Positions 17,592-27,141 of a stretch of 64,000 bases of DNA are shown one piece after another. Under the pieces are notes generated by a model. The model saw nothing but the letters and a program-made list of their open reading frames with translations, had not been told where the DNA came from and made no database searches. Position numbers and translations under genes: made by a program. This DNA is from Sphingobium sp. WTD-1 (lineage in GTDB: Bacteria > Pseudomonadota > Alphaproteobacteria > Sphingomonadales > Sphingomonadaceae), in NCBI RefSeq assembly GCF_030128825.1, contig NZ_CP119127.1:3534001-3598000 (forward strand), read 5' to 3'. The number at the start of each line of letters is the position of its first letter. Positions within the stretch are counted from its first letter, which is position 1.

Positions 17592-18373
17592 GCCGCCCGG
17601 GCACCGAACCGGAGACGCCGCCGATCCGCGTGACGGGGCTCCACACTGCCTTTGGAGATAAGGTCATCCACGAAGGTCTGCACCTTGAGGTCCGACCTGG
17701 CGAGATTCTGGGTGTCGTGGGCGGTTCAGGCTCAGGAAAATCTGTTCTGCTCAACTCGATTCTCGGCCTTAGGCAACCCGATGGCGGCTCGGTCGAGCTC
17801 TTCGGCCGCGACATCGGCGAGCCATCCGCGCTTTCCGAGGCGGAACGGCGCATCGGCGTAATGTTCCAGCAGGGTGCGCTTTTCTCGTTCCTGACCGTCC
17901 AGGAAAATGTCGAAGCGCCGTTCCTGGAGCATAGCAGGCTGCCCCCGCAACTTATCGGGGACCTTGCCAGGCTCAAGATCAAGCTCGCCGGTCTGCCCGA
18001 CAATGCCGGTGCGCTGCGCCCATCGGAATTGTCGGGCGGCATGCGCAAGCGCGCTGGCGTAGCCCGCGCGATCGCGCTCGATCCAGACATCCTGTTTCTC
18101 GACGAACCCACAGCTGGCCTGGACCCGATCGGCGCCAGCGAGTTCGACGATCTCATCCGCAGCTTGCGCGATGCGCTCGGCCTTACCGTGTTCATGATCA
18201 CCCATGATCTCGACACGCTTTACGCCATCTGTGACCGAGTCGCTGTAATTGCCGACCGCAAGGTCGTCGCCGTGGCCCCGGTCGCCGAACTCGAAAAGTC
18301 GGACCACCCCTGGATCAAAAGCTATTTCCTGGGGCCGCGCGGACGCGCCGCCGCCGGGGCGAAGGACCGCTGA
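17588..18373 (+). CDS. mlaF: MlaF-type ABC ATP-binding protein
   Basis: The product is 261 residues from GTG 17588, which overlaps the mlaE stop (GTGA). The open frame extends upstream into mlaE but that part is not coding. Walker A GGSGSGKS, Q-loop MFQQGALFSFLTV, signature LSGGMRKR, Walker B ILFLDEPTAGLDP and switch MITHDLDT are all intact. LSGGMRKR is typical of Mla/MCE ATPases. It energises lipid transport with the neighbouring permease and MCE protein. Confidence 0.92.
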   Translation: MSRPGTEPETPPIRVTGLHTAFGDKVIHEGLHLEVRPGEILGVVGGSGSGKSVLLNSILGLRQPDGGSVELFGRDIGEPSALSEAERRIGVMFQQGALFSFLTVQENVEAPFLEHSRLPPQLIGDLARLKIKLAGLPDNAGALRPSELSGGMRKRAGVARAIALDPDILFLDEPTAGLDPIGASEFDDLIRSLRDALGLTVFMITHDLDTLYAICDRVAVIADRKVVAVAPVAELEKSDHPWIKSYFLGPRGRAAAGAKDR

Positions 18374-19308
18374 TGGAACGCCATGCCAATTATGCCCTCG
18401 TCGGGATCATCTCGATCATTCTCCTGATCGCCGGACTCGTATTCGTGGTGTGGCTTGGCGGCACGCGGTTCGGGCAGGAAAATGATGAGTATCGCGTTAT
18501 TTTCCGCGGGCCCGTACGCGGGCTCAGTGTCGGCGGCGAAGTCCAGTTCAACGGCATCAAGATGGGCCAGATCCAGCGGATCACACTCGACGAGAACGAC
18601 CCCAACCGGGTCCTGACTGATATAGAGATCACGCACAAGACACCGGTGCGGATCGATTCGGTCGCCTCGACCGAGACCCAGGGCATATCGGGTGTGAGCG
18701 TCGTGCAGATCAGCGCCGGGACACCGAGCAAGGAACTGCTTCGGAGGGCCAATCGGGGCAGGCGTCCAGTCATTTCCAGCAAACCCAATGCCCTGTCATC
18801 GCTCCTTCAAGGCGGCGGCCAGATGGTGGAGAGCGCGACATCGGCGCTGCAACGGGTCAACAAGGCTTTGTCGGATCAGAACATCCAGAATCTCGGCGCC
18901 ACTCTTCGCGATATCCGGCTGACCACCGGGGCGATCGCCGACAACCGGGCGATGTTCGCCAATGCGGCGTCCGCGCTCGGTAAGCTGGATCGGGCAGCCG
19001 AGGATATCCAGCATGCGGCCGCCTCGGTGCGTGACATCGCCGACACCGATGGCCGCAAGGCCTTTGCCGACATCTCGGACACGGCGGCCGAACTCAAACT
19101 CGCTATCGGCGAGGCGCGCGGCACTTTGGCCAACGTCAACAAGCAAAGCGCGACGATCGGCGCGACAACATTGCCGGCAATCAACGCCAGTATGAGCAGC
19201 CTGCGTGAAACTGCCGATTCACTCGACGGGCTGATCCGCCAGATCCGTCAGAATCCCCGGCAGGCCTTGGGTAAAGACAGCGGTCTGGAACTGGAGCTCC
19301 CCGAATGA
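18373..19308 (+). CDS. mlaD: MlaD-type MCE domain protein
   Basis: The 311-residue protein has a single N-terminal membrane anchor (about residues 7-30), one MCE domain (about 38-116: YRVIFRGPVRGLSVGGEVQF, GIKMGQI, TETQGISGVSVVQI) and a long helical C-terminal region. MCE proteins form hexameric lipid-binding rings in the periplasm. The start shares one base with the mlaF stop (TGATG). The C-terminal helical tail suggests a longer tunnel than in E. coli MlaD. Confidence 0.9.
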   Translation: MERHANYALVGIISIILLIAGLVFVVWLGGTRFGQENDEYRVIFRGPVRGLSVGGEVQFNGIKMGQIQRITLDENDPNRVLTDIEITHKTPVRIDSVASTETQGISGVSVVQISAGTPSKELLRRANRGRRPVISSKPNALSSLLQGGGQMVESATSALQRVNKALSDQNIQNLGATLRDIRLTTGAIADNRAMFANAASALGKLDRAAEDIQHAAASVRDIADTDGRKAFADISDTAAELKLAIGEARGTLANVNKQSATIGATTLPAINASMSSLRETADSLDGLIRQIRQNPRQALGKDSGLELELPE

Positions 19309-19943
19309 CTCTCGTTAAGCCTTACAGATACCTTCTGACCGTTTCCGCGCTGCTCCTGCTTGGTGGCTGCGGCGGCCTTTTAGGGAGCAGCGGCAAGCGC
19401 GACACCTTGTTTCGCTTCGGGATTGCCGAACAAAATAACGCGACGGTCGCGGAACGCCCTGCCGCGGGCCGACCGCTCACCCTGGCCCGTATCCGCTTCG
19501 CGCCCGAGATCGAGGGCGACCGCATATTGACCGCCCGTGGCTCCAGCGTTTTGTACGTCAAAGACGCACGCTGGGTCGCACCGGCACCGGATTTGTTCGC
19601 CCAGGCCATGACCCGCCAGTTCGATCAGCGGGCTTCCAATATCCGGATGGTATCCTGGCGGGGCGGGGGCGCCGGAGCGGTCGCGCTCCAACTGAACCTC
19701 GACCGCTTCGAGGCCCGTTATGCGCCCGAAAGCGACAAGCAAAGTCCACCGACGATCCTCATATCGGGCGATGCCACCCTCACCGCGCTAACCGATCGGC
19801 AGATGAAGGCTTCTCACCGCTTCCTTGAAGAAGAACCCGCCCGCCAAAACAGCAAGGCCGAAATCGCGGCGGCATTCGATCGTGCGACAGCGCGCTTCAC
19901 GGCCGCCGTGGTCGACTGGACGGGCCAGACGCTAACAGACTAG
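19305..19943 (+). CDS. ABC-type transport auxiliary lipoprotein
   Basis: The 212-residue product has a lipoprotein signal with lipobox LLGGC (Cys22) and a domain like the LptE/PqiC-like auxiliary lipoproteins that accompany MCE transporters (LARIRFAPEIEGDRILTARG, YVKDARWVAPAPDLFAQAM). It is expected at the periplasmic face of the outer membrane, linking the MCE ring to it. It overlaps mlaD by 4 nt and ends the operon. Confidence 0.85.
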   Translation: MTLVKPYRYLLTVSALLLLGGCGGLLGSSGKRDTLFRFGIAEQNNATVAERPAAGRPLTLARIRFAPEIEGDRILTARGSSVLYVKDARWVAPAPDLFAQAMTRQFDQRASNIRMVSWRGGGAGAVALQLNLDRFEARYAPESDKQSPPTILISGDATLTALTDRQMKASHRFLEEEPARQNSKAEIAAAFDRATARFTAAVVDWTGQTLTD

Positions 19944-20096
19944 TCGGTTCCACTCGAATGCATCAGATCGGCTGCTCCAGTTCTTTGTTTTGCCGCATTT
20001 TCTTCGACGGCAGGCTTTCTACCTGCTGACCGAGAAGACTCTCTGGCCGGCCCCACAAGCCAAAGCAGGGTGAATGATAATCGATGAAAATGAACG

Positions 20097-21299
20097 ATGA
20101 TGCTGTACATTGATGCCCTGACCACCTCGACCATTGCGATCCTTTTGCTATTCGCGGGAAAGGCCCTCGTCAGCCGTTTCGATCTTTTCAAGCGCTACAG
20201 CATTCCCGAACCGGTCATAGGGGGAATAGTCTGCGCTGCTGTGGTCAGCGGCATTTATCTTCTGCACGGCAGAAAGATAGAGTTTGACATCGGTATCCGC
20301 GACACCTTGCTGCTCTATTTCTTCGCAGCCATCGGGCTCAATTCCGACGTCCGGACGATCCGAAGCGGCGGATGGGCGCTCATAATCCTCACCGCGCTCG
20401 CAAGTCTCTTCATTTTGCTGCAGAATTTGCTTGCCATGACGATCGCCAGCGCGTTCGGTCTGGATCCGCGCGCCGGACTGATGGTCGGGTCGATTTCGTT
20501 GACCGGCGGGATCGGCACTACGCTGGCTTGGGCACCGCATTTCGTGGAAACGCTGGGGATCGCCAACGCCGCGGAAATCGGAACAGCGGGCAATATGTTC
20601 GGCCTGATAGCCGCCTGCCTGATCGGTGGCCCTGTAGCCGGCTATCTCATTCGCGCACGCAATATCCCAGTTTCAGGGGCCTCTATGCTCGAGATCGGTA
20701 CGCTGCACGAGCCGCAGCGGACGCTCCTCGACTATTATGGTGCCCTCCTCGCGCTCTTCTGGCTCAATGTCACGCTCCTGCTTGGTCAATCCTTGACTTT
20801 GGCAATCAAGAGCAGTGGCCTCAATCTTCCTGATTTTGTCGGCTGCCTCCTGGCGGGCATTATCCTTCGCGGCGTCACCCCTCATCTAACCACGCGAAAA
20901 CGCAGGTTATGGGATTGGCCACGCATGCAACGCGGCGTCGCGTTGATCTCTGAGATCAGCCTGGGCATCTTCATCACCATGGCATTGATGAGCCTGCAGC
21001 TATGGGCTCTCGATGGCATGGTCGCATTTCTCGCCGTTGCCCTGTGCTTGCAGATAACAATGGCCATCGCTTTCATGATCTTCATTCTCTTCCCCTGCCT
21101 TGGGCGCGACTATGAAGCAGCCGTCATGAGCGCAGGGTTCGGGGGAATAGGGCTTGGATCGACCGCGACAGCGATTGCGAATATGAGCGCCGTCACACGG
21201 CAATATGGTGCGGCACCCAAGGCTTTTATCGTCGTGCCCCTGGTCTGCGGCTTCTTCATCGATCTCGCCAATGCCATCCTGGTGGGCATCATGATCTAA
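20097..21299 (+). CDS. gltS: Sodium/glutamate symporter
   Basis: The 400-residue membrane protein has about ten transmembrane segments and the two inverted GltS repeats with glycine-rich reentrant loops (SISLTGGIGTTLAWAPHF; SAGFGGIGLGSTATAIANM). GltS couples inward glutamate transport to Na+. The gene stands alone, 150 nt after the Mla operon. The start could be 20097 or 20100; no strong ribosome-binding site is visible. Confidence 0.88.
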   Translation: MMLYIDALTTSTIAILLLFAGKALVSRFDLFKRYSIPEPVIGGIVCAAVVSGIYLLHGRKIEFDIGIRDTLLLYFFAAIGLNSDVRTIRSGGWALIILTALASLFILLQNLLAMTIASAFGLDPRAGLMVGSISLTGGIGTTLAWAPHFVETLGIANAAEIGTAGNMFGLIAACLIGGPVAGYLIRARNIPVSGASMLEIGTLHEPQRTLLDYYGALLALFWLNVTLLLGQSLTLAIKSSGLNLPDFVGCLLAGIILRGVTPHLTTRKRRLWDWPRMQRGVALISEISLGIFITMALMSLQLWALDGMVAFLAVALCLQITMAIAFMIFILFPCLGRDYEAAVMSAGFGGIGLGSTATAIANMSAVTRQYGAAPKAFIVVPLVCGFFIDLANAILVGIMI

Positions 21300-21466
21300 A
21301 AACACACGCAATCATCATCATGTGAGCGTTCACTCCAGGTCAAACGTCGCGAAAAACATCAAGGGGCTGGCGGCTGACCGGGATATCGCAAAAAATGGCA
21401 CGAACTTCCCATTCCTGGGCAGTCCTAGGCGGCCGTCTGATCCAGCCCCAAATGTGAGGAAGACTA

Positions 21467-23101
21467 TTGGAAACCATCACGATCATCCTGCTGCTGCTGC
21501 TTGCCGTCATCCTGAGCGGCATTTTCTCGCGCATGGTTCCCCTGCCCCTGCCACGACCTCTGTTTCAGATCGCCCTGGGCGCAATGATCGGGCTGGCCGC
21601 TGACTGGCGCGTCACGCTCGATCCGGAGATTTTCTTTCTCCTGCTCCTGCCGCCGTTGCTGTTCCTCGATGGCTGGCGCATTCCCCGCGAAGAGCTGTTC
21701 AAGGACGGCAAGACCATCGTCGAGCTCGCCCTTGGCCTGGTCGTCGCTACGGTCGTCGGCATGGGCTTTTTCATCCACTGGATGGTCCCGGCGATGCCGT
21801 TGGCTGTCGCGTTCGGTCTCGCCGCCGTCGTCTCCCCCACCGACCCGATCGCGGTGTCCGCGATCGCCCAGCGCGTCTCCATCCCCAAGCGCATGATGCA
21901 TATTCTCGAAGGGGAATCGCTCTTGAACGATGCCTCCGGACTCGTCTGCCTGCGCTTTGCAATCGCCGCAGCGTTAACCGGAGCATTCTCAGTCCAGGAC
22001 GCAGCGCTCAATTTCCTGTGGGTCGCGTTCGGGGGCATCGCGATCGGTGCCGGCTTCACCTGGATTGTGTCGCGCGCGAAAAGCTGGGTCTCACGGCATT
22101 ATGGAGAGGAGGGCGGCGCGCAGATTCTCATAAGCCTGCTCATCCCATTTGGCGCCTATCTCCTTGCCGAGCATCTCCATTGCTCCGGCATTCTGGCCGC
22201 AGTCGCCGCCGGCCTCACCATGGGCTTTGTCGAAAGCACTGGCGAACTGGAGGGCTCCACACGCATACGCCGCAACACAGTGTGGGATATGATCCAGTTC
22301 AGCGCCAACGGGGTCATCTTCGTGCTGCTCGGCGAGCAGCTGCCCGCCATTCTCGCCAGCTCGGCCGAAACCGTTCGCGCGACCGGCCATCAGGAACCTT
22401 GGTGGCTGGCAATATATGTCATCGCAATCAACCTTGGGCTCGCCGCCCTTCGCTTCCTGTGGGTCTGGGCATCCCTTCGTCTCACCTTCTTTCGCGAAGG
22501 GGACTGGCGTTCCACGCCCAATTGGCGGATCGTCGCCGCGATCTCCTTTGCCGGCGTTCGCGGCGCCATCACGCTCGCCGGTGTCTTGACACTGCCTCTG
22601 GCAATGAACGATGGCTCGCCCTTTCCGGCAAGAGATCTGGCTATTTTTCTGGCGATGGGCGTCATCATCGTGTCGTTGCTAGCTGCCAGCCTGGGGCTAC
22701 CCCTTCTGCTCAAAGGTCTCGAGATGCCGGCCGAACATGACCATAAGGCGGCCGAGGATGCGGCCCGCGTCAAGGCGGCAGAAGCTGCGATCGCGGAGAT
22801 CGAGAAGGTCCAGCATGCGCTGGCAGAGGGCCGAAGCGACGCGGATCTCTATGTCTCGACCGCATCCCGCATTATGGATGGTTACCGGCAAAGGATCGAG
22901 AGCCGGGTTGGTAGCCCAGAAAACAATGCGCTGGGGCGGCGAGCAGAAGAGATTGAGCGCCGCCCTCGTCTGGCAGCGCTGAAGGCCGAACGCGCGCAAA
23001 TTTTCCGGATGGTGCGCAAGCGCGAACTGGACAGCGAGCCCGCACGCAAGCTTATCCGAGAGCTTGATCTGCTCGAAGCACGCTATACCGTCGCGGCTTA
23101 A
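21467..23101 (+). CDS. CPA1 family Na+(K+)/H+ antiporter
   Basis: The 544-residue protein has about twelve transmembrane segments with the CPA1 core motifs: LLPPLLFLDGWRIP, the ion-binding VSPTDPIAV (Asp) and LEGESLLNDASG (Glu/Asn-Asp), and FAGVRGAITLAG. A cytoplasmic C-terminal tail of about 120 charged residues follows. It exchanges cytoplasmic cations for protons across the inner membrane. Translation probably starts at TTG 21467, since GAGGA lies 6-7 nt upstream and the membrane region begins at once. Confidence 0.88.
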   Translation: METITIILLLLLAVILSGIFSRMVPLPLPRPLFQIALGAMIGLAADWRVTLDPEIFFLLLLPPLLFLDGWRIPREELFKDGKTIVELALGLVVATVVGMGFFIHWMVPAMPLAVAFGLAAVVSPTDPIAVSAIAQRVSIPKRMMHILEGESLLNDASGLVCLRFAIAAALTGAFSVQDAALNFLWVAFGGIAIGAGFTWIVSRAKSWVSRHYGEEGGAQILISLLIPFGAYLLAEHLHCSGILAAVAAGLTMGFVESTGELEGSTRIRRNTVWDMIQFSANGVIFVLLGEQLPAILASSAETVRATGHQEPWWLAIYVIAINLGLAALRFLWVWASLRLTFFREGDWRSTPNWRIVAAISFAGVRGAITLAGVLTLPLAMNDGSPFPARDLAIFLAMGVIIVSLLAASLGLPLLLKGLEMPAEHDHKAAEDAARVKAAEAAIAEIEKVQHALAEGRSDADLYVSTASRIMDGYRQRIESRVGSPENNALGRRAEEIERRPRLAALKAERAQIFRMVRKRELDSEPARKLIRELDLLEARYTVAA

Positions 23102-23361
23102 CCCAGGAGAAAAGCGATCAGAGAGGTTGGCAAGCTGTACCGGCTTGAAGGCGTACTTGCCGGCAATAGTCATGGACTCGCATTCAGGCGCCCCTACCAG
23201 CCGGGGTCCGGCAGTGCGAAGGCGCCCATCATTGATGACATTCCCCAGTGAGCCCGAGCACCCGACCGTTCAATGCCGATTTCATCAGCCACTTGGAAAA
23301 GGGTCATTTGCTCAAGCGCGTGAGCCTTCGCAAGCGCTCCGGATATGTGATCGTTGCGTTG

Positions 23362-23547
23362 CTACTGCCGCGTGCGACGTGGCCAGAGGCGAAAGGCCGG
23401 TACGTAGATAGCAATGCAGCATGAAAGCGCGATGAACACCAGCGCGATTACCATCGCCACCACCCAGTATCGGGGGTCCTCTTTAGAGACGAACCATCCG
23501 GCGATCAGCGCCGGCACAAACAGCATTATCCTCGCGAGCCACGCCAT
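23362..23547 (-). CDS. Small two-helix membrane protein
   Basis: This 61-residue product from ATG 23547 (GAAGGTCGG upstream) consists of two hydrophobic segments (ARIMLFVPALIAGWFV and WVVAMVIALVFIALSCCIAI) joined by a short polar loop, with a basic C-terminus. No family is recognised. It lies alone between the antiporter and IS66. Confidence 0.5.
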   Translation of the reverse strand: MAWLARIMLFVPALIAGWFVSKEDPRYWVVAMVIALVFIALSCCIAIYVPAFRLWPRRTRQ

Positions 23548-24146
23548 ATTCCGACCTTCATCGTAAGAGAGCAACTGCCATCACTCCCGACCGTCGTGAT
23601 GCCATAGCGCCTTCATTACGATTATCTGTCCCGACACATAGCAAGTATACGTAACAGTACCAATCACGGTCGGGGGAAGGCGCATGTTCCAGTCTCCCCC
23701 GTCGCCGTTACTGCTGAAGCGCAATCAGATGTCGTCAAAGGCTCGCATGGACCGTACTTGGGATCCGGACACGTGCGCGTAACGCCAATGCGTCGAACTA
23801 TCTCAGCTTTCGCGGCAACTCTTCTCGCCTTCCAGCACGACAAAGAGCGGCAAGCCGAGGCCGGTGATCTCGGCGCCAACAGGCATGTTTATGACCATTG
23901 CCCGGACTGTCTGGGCATCGCCCCATGCCCAGAGCATGCAAAAAGTCGCCGAGGACAAGGCCCACCTACAAGCCGGACGCGAGCAGAATCAGTTATAAAA
24001 GAAAATGGACAGCAGCGGCGCATTGGCCGCGCGTGGCCGCCGCACCATGATGCTGACCCCGATGGCTCAAATACGAGCACGAAACGCAGGATCGCTATCA
24101 AGCGGTCAGTCGAGACCACATAAGCAATGTGCGAGTTGGGCCAGTT
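23548..24146. other. Intergenic region left of IS66
   Basis: About 600 bases with no convincing gene. A short leftward frame at about 23580-23690 and a rightward frame at 23758-24123 have no recognisable domain. The rightmost bases (24147-24163) continue the broken P-type ATPase found on the other side of IS66 for about six codons. Confidence 0.35.
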
Positions 24147-24155
24147 AGCGGATAC

Positions 24156-24163
24156 GCAACAGC
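24156..24163. repeat. IS66 target-site duplication, left copy
   Basis: GCAACAGC directly abuts the left inverted repeat and is repeated exactly at 26877-26884. Eight base pairs is the usual IS66 duplication. Confidence 0.9.
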
Positions 24164-24262
24164 GTACGCATCCGCTAGGGGCCGCCTTGTTCTGATGTGA
24201 CCGTCGTCGGATTTAGCGCGAGTGCAAGCGTGGTGGTTTGCACTGGATTTAGCGAGAGTGCG

Positions 24263-24628
24263 ATGGATCGGATAACGGTGATTTCGGGGCCGGAGCGGCG
24301 CCGGGCGTGGACGGCCGAGCAGAAGGAAGCGCTGGTATTGGCGGCCTGTGCGCCCGGAGCGGTTGTAGCGGATATTGCGCGGGCGGCGGACATACATCCG
24401 AGCCTGATCCATCGCTGGCGGCGGGAGCTGACACAGAGGATAGGTCCGTCGAGCACCGGGGCGAGCTTTGTGCCGGTGGTGATGAAGGCTGATGCCTCCG
24501 CTGACGTGCCGAGCGAGAGGCAGGGCCTGCGCGTTGCAGCGGAGATCGAGACGCGGGGAGCGGTAATCCGGTTCGGCGATGAGGCGGGGCCCGAACTTGT
24601 CCGTGCGATCCTGGGGAGCTTGCGATGA
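24263..24628 (+). CDS. tnpA: IS66 accessory protein TnpA
   Basis: The 121-residue protein has an N-terminal HTH of the Tnp_8/IS66 OrfA type (RRAWTAEQKEALVLAAC, IARAADIHPSLIHRWRREL). It is required with TnpB and TnpC for IS66 transposition, probably by binding the ends. The ATG at 24263 begins at the conserved part. The stop overlaps the tnpB start (ATGA). Confidence 0.88.
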   Translation: MDRITVISGPERRRAWTAEQKEALVLAACAPGAVVADIARAADIHPSLIHRWRRELTQRIGPSSTGASFVPVVMKADASADVPSERQGLRVAAEIETRGAVIRFGDEAGPELVRAILGSLR

Positions 24629-24972
24629 TCCCCGTTTCTGCGGATGTAAAGATTTGGATAGCGGCCGGTCATACCGACATGCGTCGCGGCATGGCTACTT
24701 TAGCCCGCCAGGTGGAACAGCATCTGGGGCGACGCTTCCATGATGGGGATTTATTTGTCTTTCGCGGACGTCGCGGCGATCTGGTGAAGATTCTGTGGAG
24801 CGATGCGCTGGGCGTATCGTTGTATTCAAAGCGTCTCGCACGTGGACATTTTATCTGGCCCTCGGCCAAGGACGGAGCGATCGCGCTTACCCCCTCGGCG
24901 CTGGCCTGTCTGCTCGAGGGGATAGATTGGCGCAATCCGCAGAGAAGTTGGCGACCCAGTCAGGTTGGTTGA
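24625..24972 (+). CDS. tnpB: IS66 Orf2 protein TnpB
   Basis: The 115-residue product matches IS66 Orf2: VKIWIAAGHTDMRRGMATLA, DLFVFRGRRGDLVKILW, YSKRLARGHFIWP. It is a conserved partner essential for IS66 movement, with no known enzymatic activity. It overlaps tnpA by 4 nt. Confidence 0.92.
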   Translation: MIPVSADVKIWIAAGHTDMRRGMATLARQVEQHLGRRFHDGDLFVFRGRRGDLVKILWSDALGVSLYSKRLARGHFIWPSAKDGAIALTPSALACLLEGIDWRNPQRSWRPSQVG

Positions 24973-25083
24973 CGGCGCAGGCATGCGGCGCCTGCTCAAA
25001 AACCGGGGCGTCGGGTGAGATAAAAACCGCTCAAAATCCTAGAAAACCTTAGGTTTTGTGAGCTTTTCTCGCTATAGACGGGC

Positions 25084-26772
25084 ATGCCCTCGAGCGACGA
25101 CAGTCCTGAATTTTTGAAGCTGCGCGCCAATCTCGATGCAGCGCATCAACTGGTCCAGGAAGCTCAAGCCAAGGCACTCGAAGCTCAGACCATGGCGCTC
25201 GAAGCGGAGGCAAAAGCCGCCCGCGTTGAGGCGATCAACGCCGACCTTCTTGCCCGCAATGCGCATCTTGAACTGATTAACGCGCTCATGCGCCGCGACA
25301 AATATGGCGCGAAATCGGAACGCGCGAGCCGGCTTATTGACCAGTTCGAGCTGGGCTTCGAAGAGCTCGAGGCCGATGCCAGCGAAGCCGAGAGCATCGC
25401 CGCGCAAGCCGCGGCCAAAACTACCACCGTTGCTCTCTTCACCCGTCAGCGGGGACCCCGCCGCGACTTCCCGGCTCATGTGGAGCGCGAGAAGCGAGTG
25501 ATCCCCGCACCCGAGCAATGCCCCTGCTGCGGCTCGGATGCGCTAAGCCATTTGCCGCCCGACATCACCAAAACCCTGGAGAAGGTGCCCGCACGCCACA
25601 AGGTTATCGAAACGGTGCGCGAGAAAGTCTCCTGCCGGCATTGTGAAAAGATCCGCCAGGCCCCGGCGCCCTTCCACGTGACGCCCCGGGGCATGTTCGG
25701 CCCGCACTTCCTGGCCGATCTCGTCTTCCAGAAATATGGACTGCATCAGCCGCTTAACAGCCAGCGCGACCGCCTGGAGGTGGAGGGCATCCCCCTGAGC
25801 ATCTCGACGCTTGCCGATCAGGTCGGCGCCGTCTGCGCCGCCCTCAAACCGATCTCCCTGCTGAACGATGCCCATGTGCTGGCCGCCGAGCGCCTCCACG
25901 CCGACGACACCACTGTTCCTCTCCTCGCCAAATACAAGACCGAGGTCGCTCGCATCTGGGACTATGTGCGCGATGACACCCCCTTTGGTGGGGCGGCGCC
26001 GCCGGCGCTGATGTGCCGTTACTCCCGAAATCGAAAGGGCGAACATCCCCGCGCGCATCTGGCTGGCTATACCGGAATCCTCCAGGTCGACCGCTATGCC
26101 GGCTTCAACGAGATGTTCAAGGAAGGGTGGGCCGATAAGGCCATGACCCGCGCAAACTGCTGGCAACACGGTAGGCGAAAGCTGTTCGTACTGGTCGATG
26201 TGGCCAGTCAGCTGAAGGGCAAGAAGAAGGGGAAAGTGCCGCTCATCTCCCCACTCGCGCGGGAGGGACTGGAGATGATCGACCAGATCTTTGCCGTCGA
26301 GCGGGATGTCAACGGCAAGACTCCCGAGGAACGCCTGGCCGTTCGCAAGGAAAAGGTCGCCCCGTTAGTCGATCAGCTCAAGGCCTGGTTTGATACCCAC
26401 CGAAAGACCCTTTCCCGGAAAGATCCCGTGGCCGAGGCCATCGCCTACTTCCTCAATGACTGGGAAAGCTTCACCACCTTCCTGGAAGATGGTCGCATCT
26501 GTCTCACGAACAATGCCGCGGAGCGGCCGTTGCGCAGCGTAGCTCGCGGAAGGAAGAGCTGGGGGTTCGTGGGATCGGACCGGGGTGGAGAACGCGCCGC
26601 AATGCTGTTCAGCCTGATCGGCACCTGTCGGCTCAACGACGTCGATCCGCTCGCATGGCTCACCGATGTCCTCGCTCGCATCGCCGATATCCCCCAGAAC
26701 CGGCTGCACGAACTCTTGCCCTGGCACTGGAAAACCCTCCAGAACAGCAAGCCGGCCGAAATGGCCGCCTGA
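25084..26772 (+). CDS. tnpC: IS66 transposase TnpC
   Basis: The 562-residue protein has the IS66 layout: an N-terminal coiled coil (about 1-110, repeated AKALEAQTMALEAEAKAARV), a zinc-binding segment (CPCCGSDALS and CRHCEK), and a DDE transposase core (LHADDTTVPLL, YAGFNEMFKEGW, CLTNNAAERPLRSVARGRKS) with the catalytic acidic residues. It appears full length and intact. Confidence 0.95.
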   Translation: MPSSDDSPEFLKLRANLDAAHQLVQEAQAKALEAQTMALEAEAKAARVEAINADLLARNAHLELINALMRRDKYGAKSERASRLIDQFELGFEELEADASEAESIAAQAAAKTTTVALFTRQRGPRRDFPAHVEREKRVIPAPEQCPCCGSDALSHLPPDITKTLEKVPARHKVIETVREKVSCRHCEKIRQAPAPFHVTPRGMFGPHFLADLVFQKYGLHQPLNSQRDRLEVEGIPLSISTLADQVGAVCAALKPISLLNDAHVLAAERLHADDTTVPLLAKYKTEVARIWDYVRDDTPFGGAAPPALMCRYSRNRKGEHPRAHLAGYTGILQVDRYAGFNEMFKEGWADKAMTRANCWQHGRRKLFVLVDVASQLKGKKKGKVPLISPLAREGLEMIDQIFAVERDVNGKTPEERLAVRKEKVAPLVDQLKAWFDTHRKTLSRKDPVAEAIAYFLNDWESFTTFLEDGRICLTNNAAERPLRSVARGRKSWGFVGSDRGGERAAMLFSLIGTCRLNDVDPLAWLTDVLARIADIPQNRLHELLPWHWKTLQNSKPAEMAA

Positions 26773-26876
26773 CAAACCGTCTCGTCGCTAGCCACAGTGC
26801 AAACCACGGTGCTTGCACTGCCGCTAACTCGCGCGACTACTCCCCCATCGCAAGGCGGCCGCTATCGGATGCGTAC

Positions 26877-26884
26877 GCAACAGC
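26877..26884. repeat. IS66 target-site duplication, right copy
   Basis: GCAACAGC, identical to 24156-24163. Confidence 0.9.
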
Positions 26885-27092
26885 GTCGTAACCGCCGGAT
26901 CGAAATGGATGCAGCGTATCGCGGGCGCTCCCGCTTCGGCTGGCACCACATGGCCTGTTCGACGCCCGGGCGTCTTTCGAGCGAGCCGATGAGCCTGTCG
27001 ACACAAGCATCTGCCGCGTCCGGCACGTCAGGGAGAAGAACGGGAATGTCGAGACGGAGTTTTGGATCATGGCTTGTACCTTCGCGGTGCAA
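26885..27092 (-). pseudogene. 5' remnant of a heavy-metal P-type ATPase
   Basis: Read leftward from ATG 27092, the frame encodes an HMA-like metal-binding start: KLRLDIPVLLPDVPDAADAC and LIGSLERRPGVEQA. A one-base loss near 26955 then shifts the match to the next frame (HVVPAEAGAPAIRCIHFDPA, TTLL). IS66 is inserted right there, and only about six matching codons (LLRIR) continue beyond it at 24163-24147. The rest of the roughly 700-residue pump is gone. It sits beside the working copper ATPase, so a second metal pump once existed here. Confidence 0.7.
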
Positions 27093-27141
27093 GATCTCAT
27101 AGTGAAGTCGGAAGCGCCCTTCAGGAAGGCAGCTGCGACGA

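Larger units (their letters stand above)
24164..26876 (+). mobile_element. Complete IS66 family insertion sequence
   Basis: This 2713-bp element is bounded by inverted repeats (24164-24189 and 26851-26876; 24 of 26 bases match, starting GTACGCATCCG) and flanked by a perfect 8-bp duplication. It contains tnpA, tnpB and tnpC in order. The intact ends, genes and duplication indicate recent insertion. It interrupts a heavy-metal P-type ATPase remnant. Confidence 0.95.

Noticed and set aside
23758..24123. 121-codon rightward frame left of IS66
   Set aside because: No domain, poor start context, and its end runs into the P-type ATPase remnant on the other strand.
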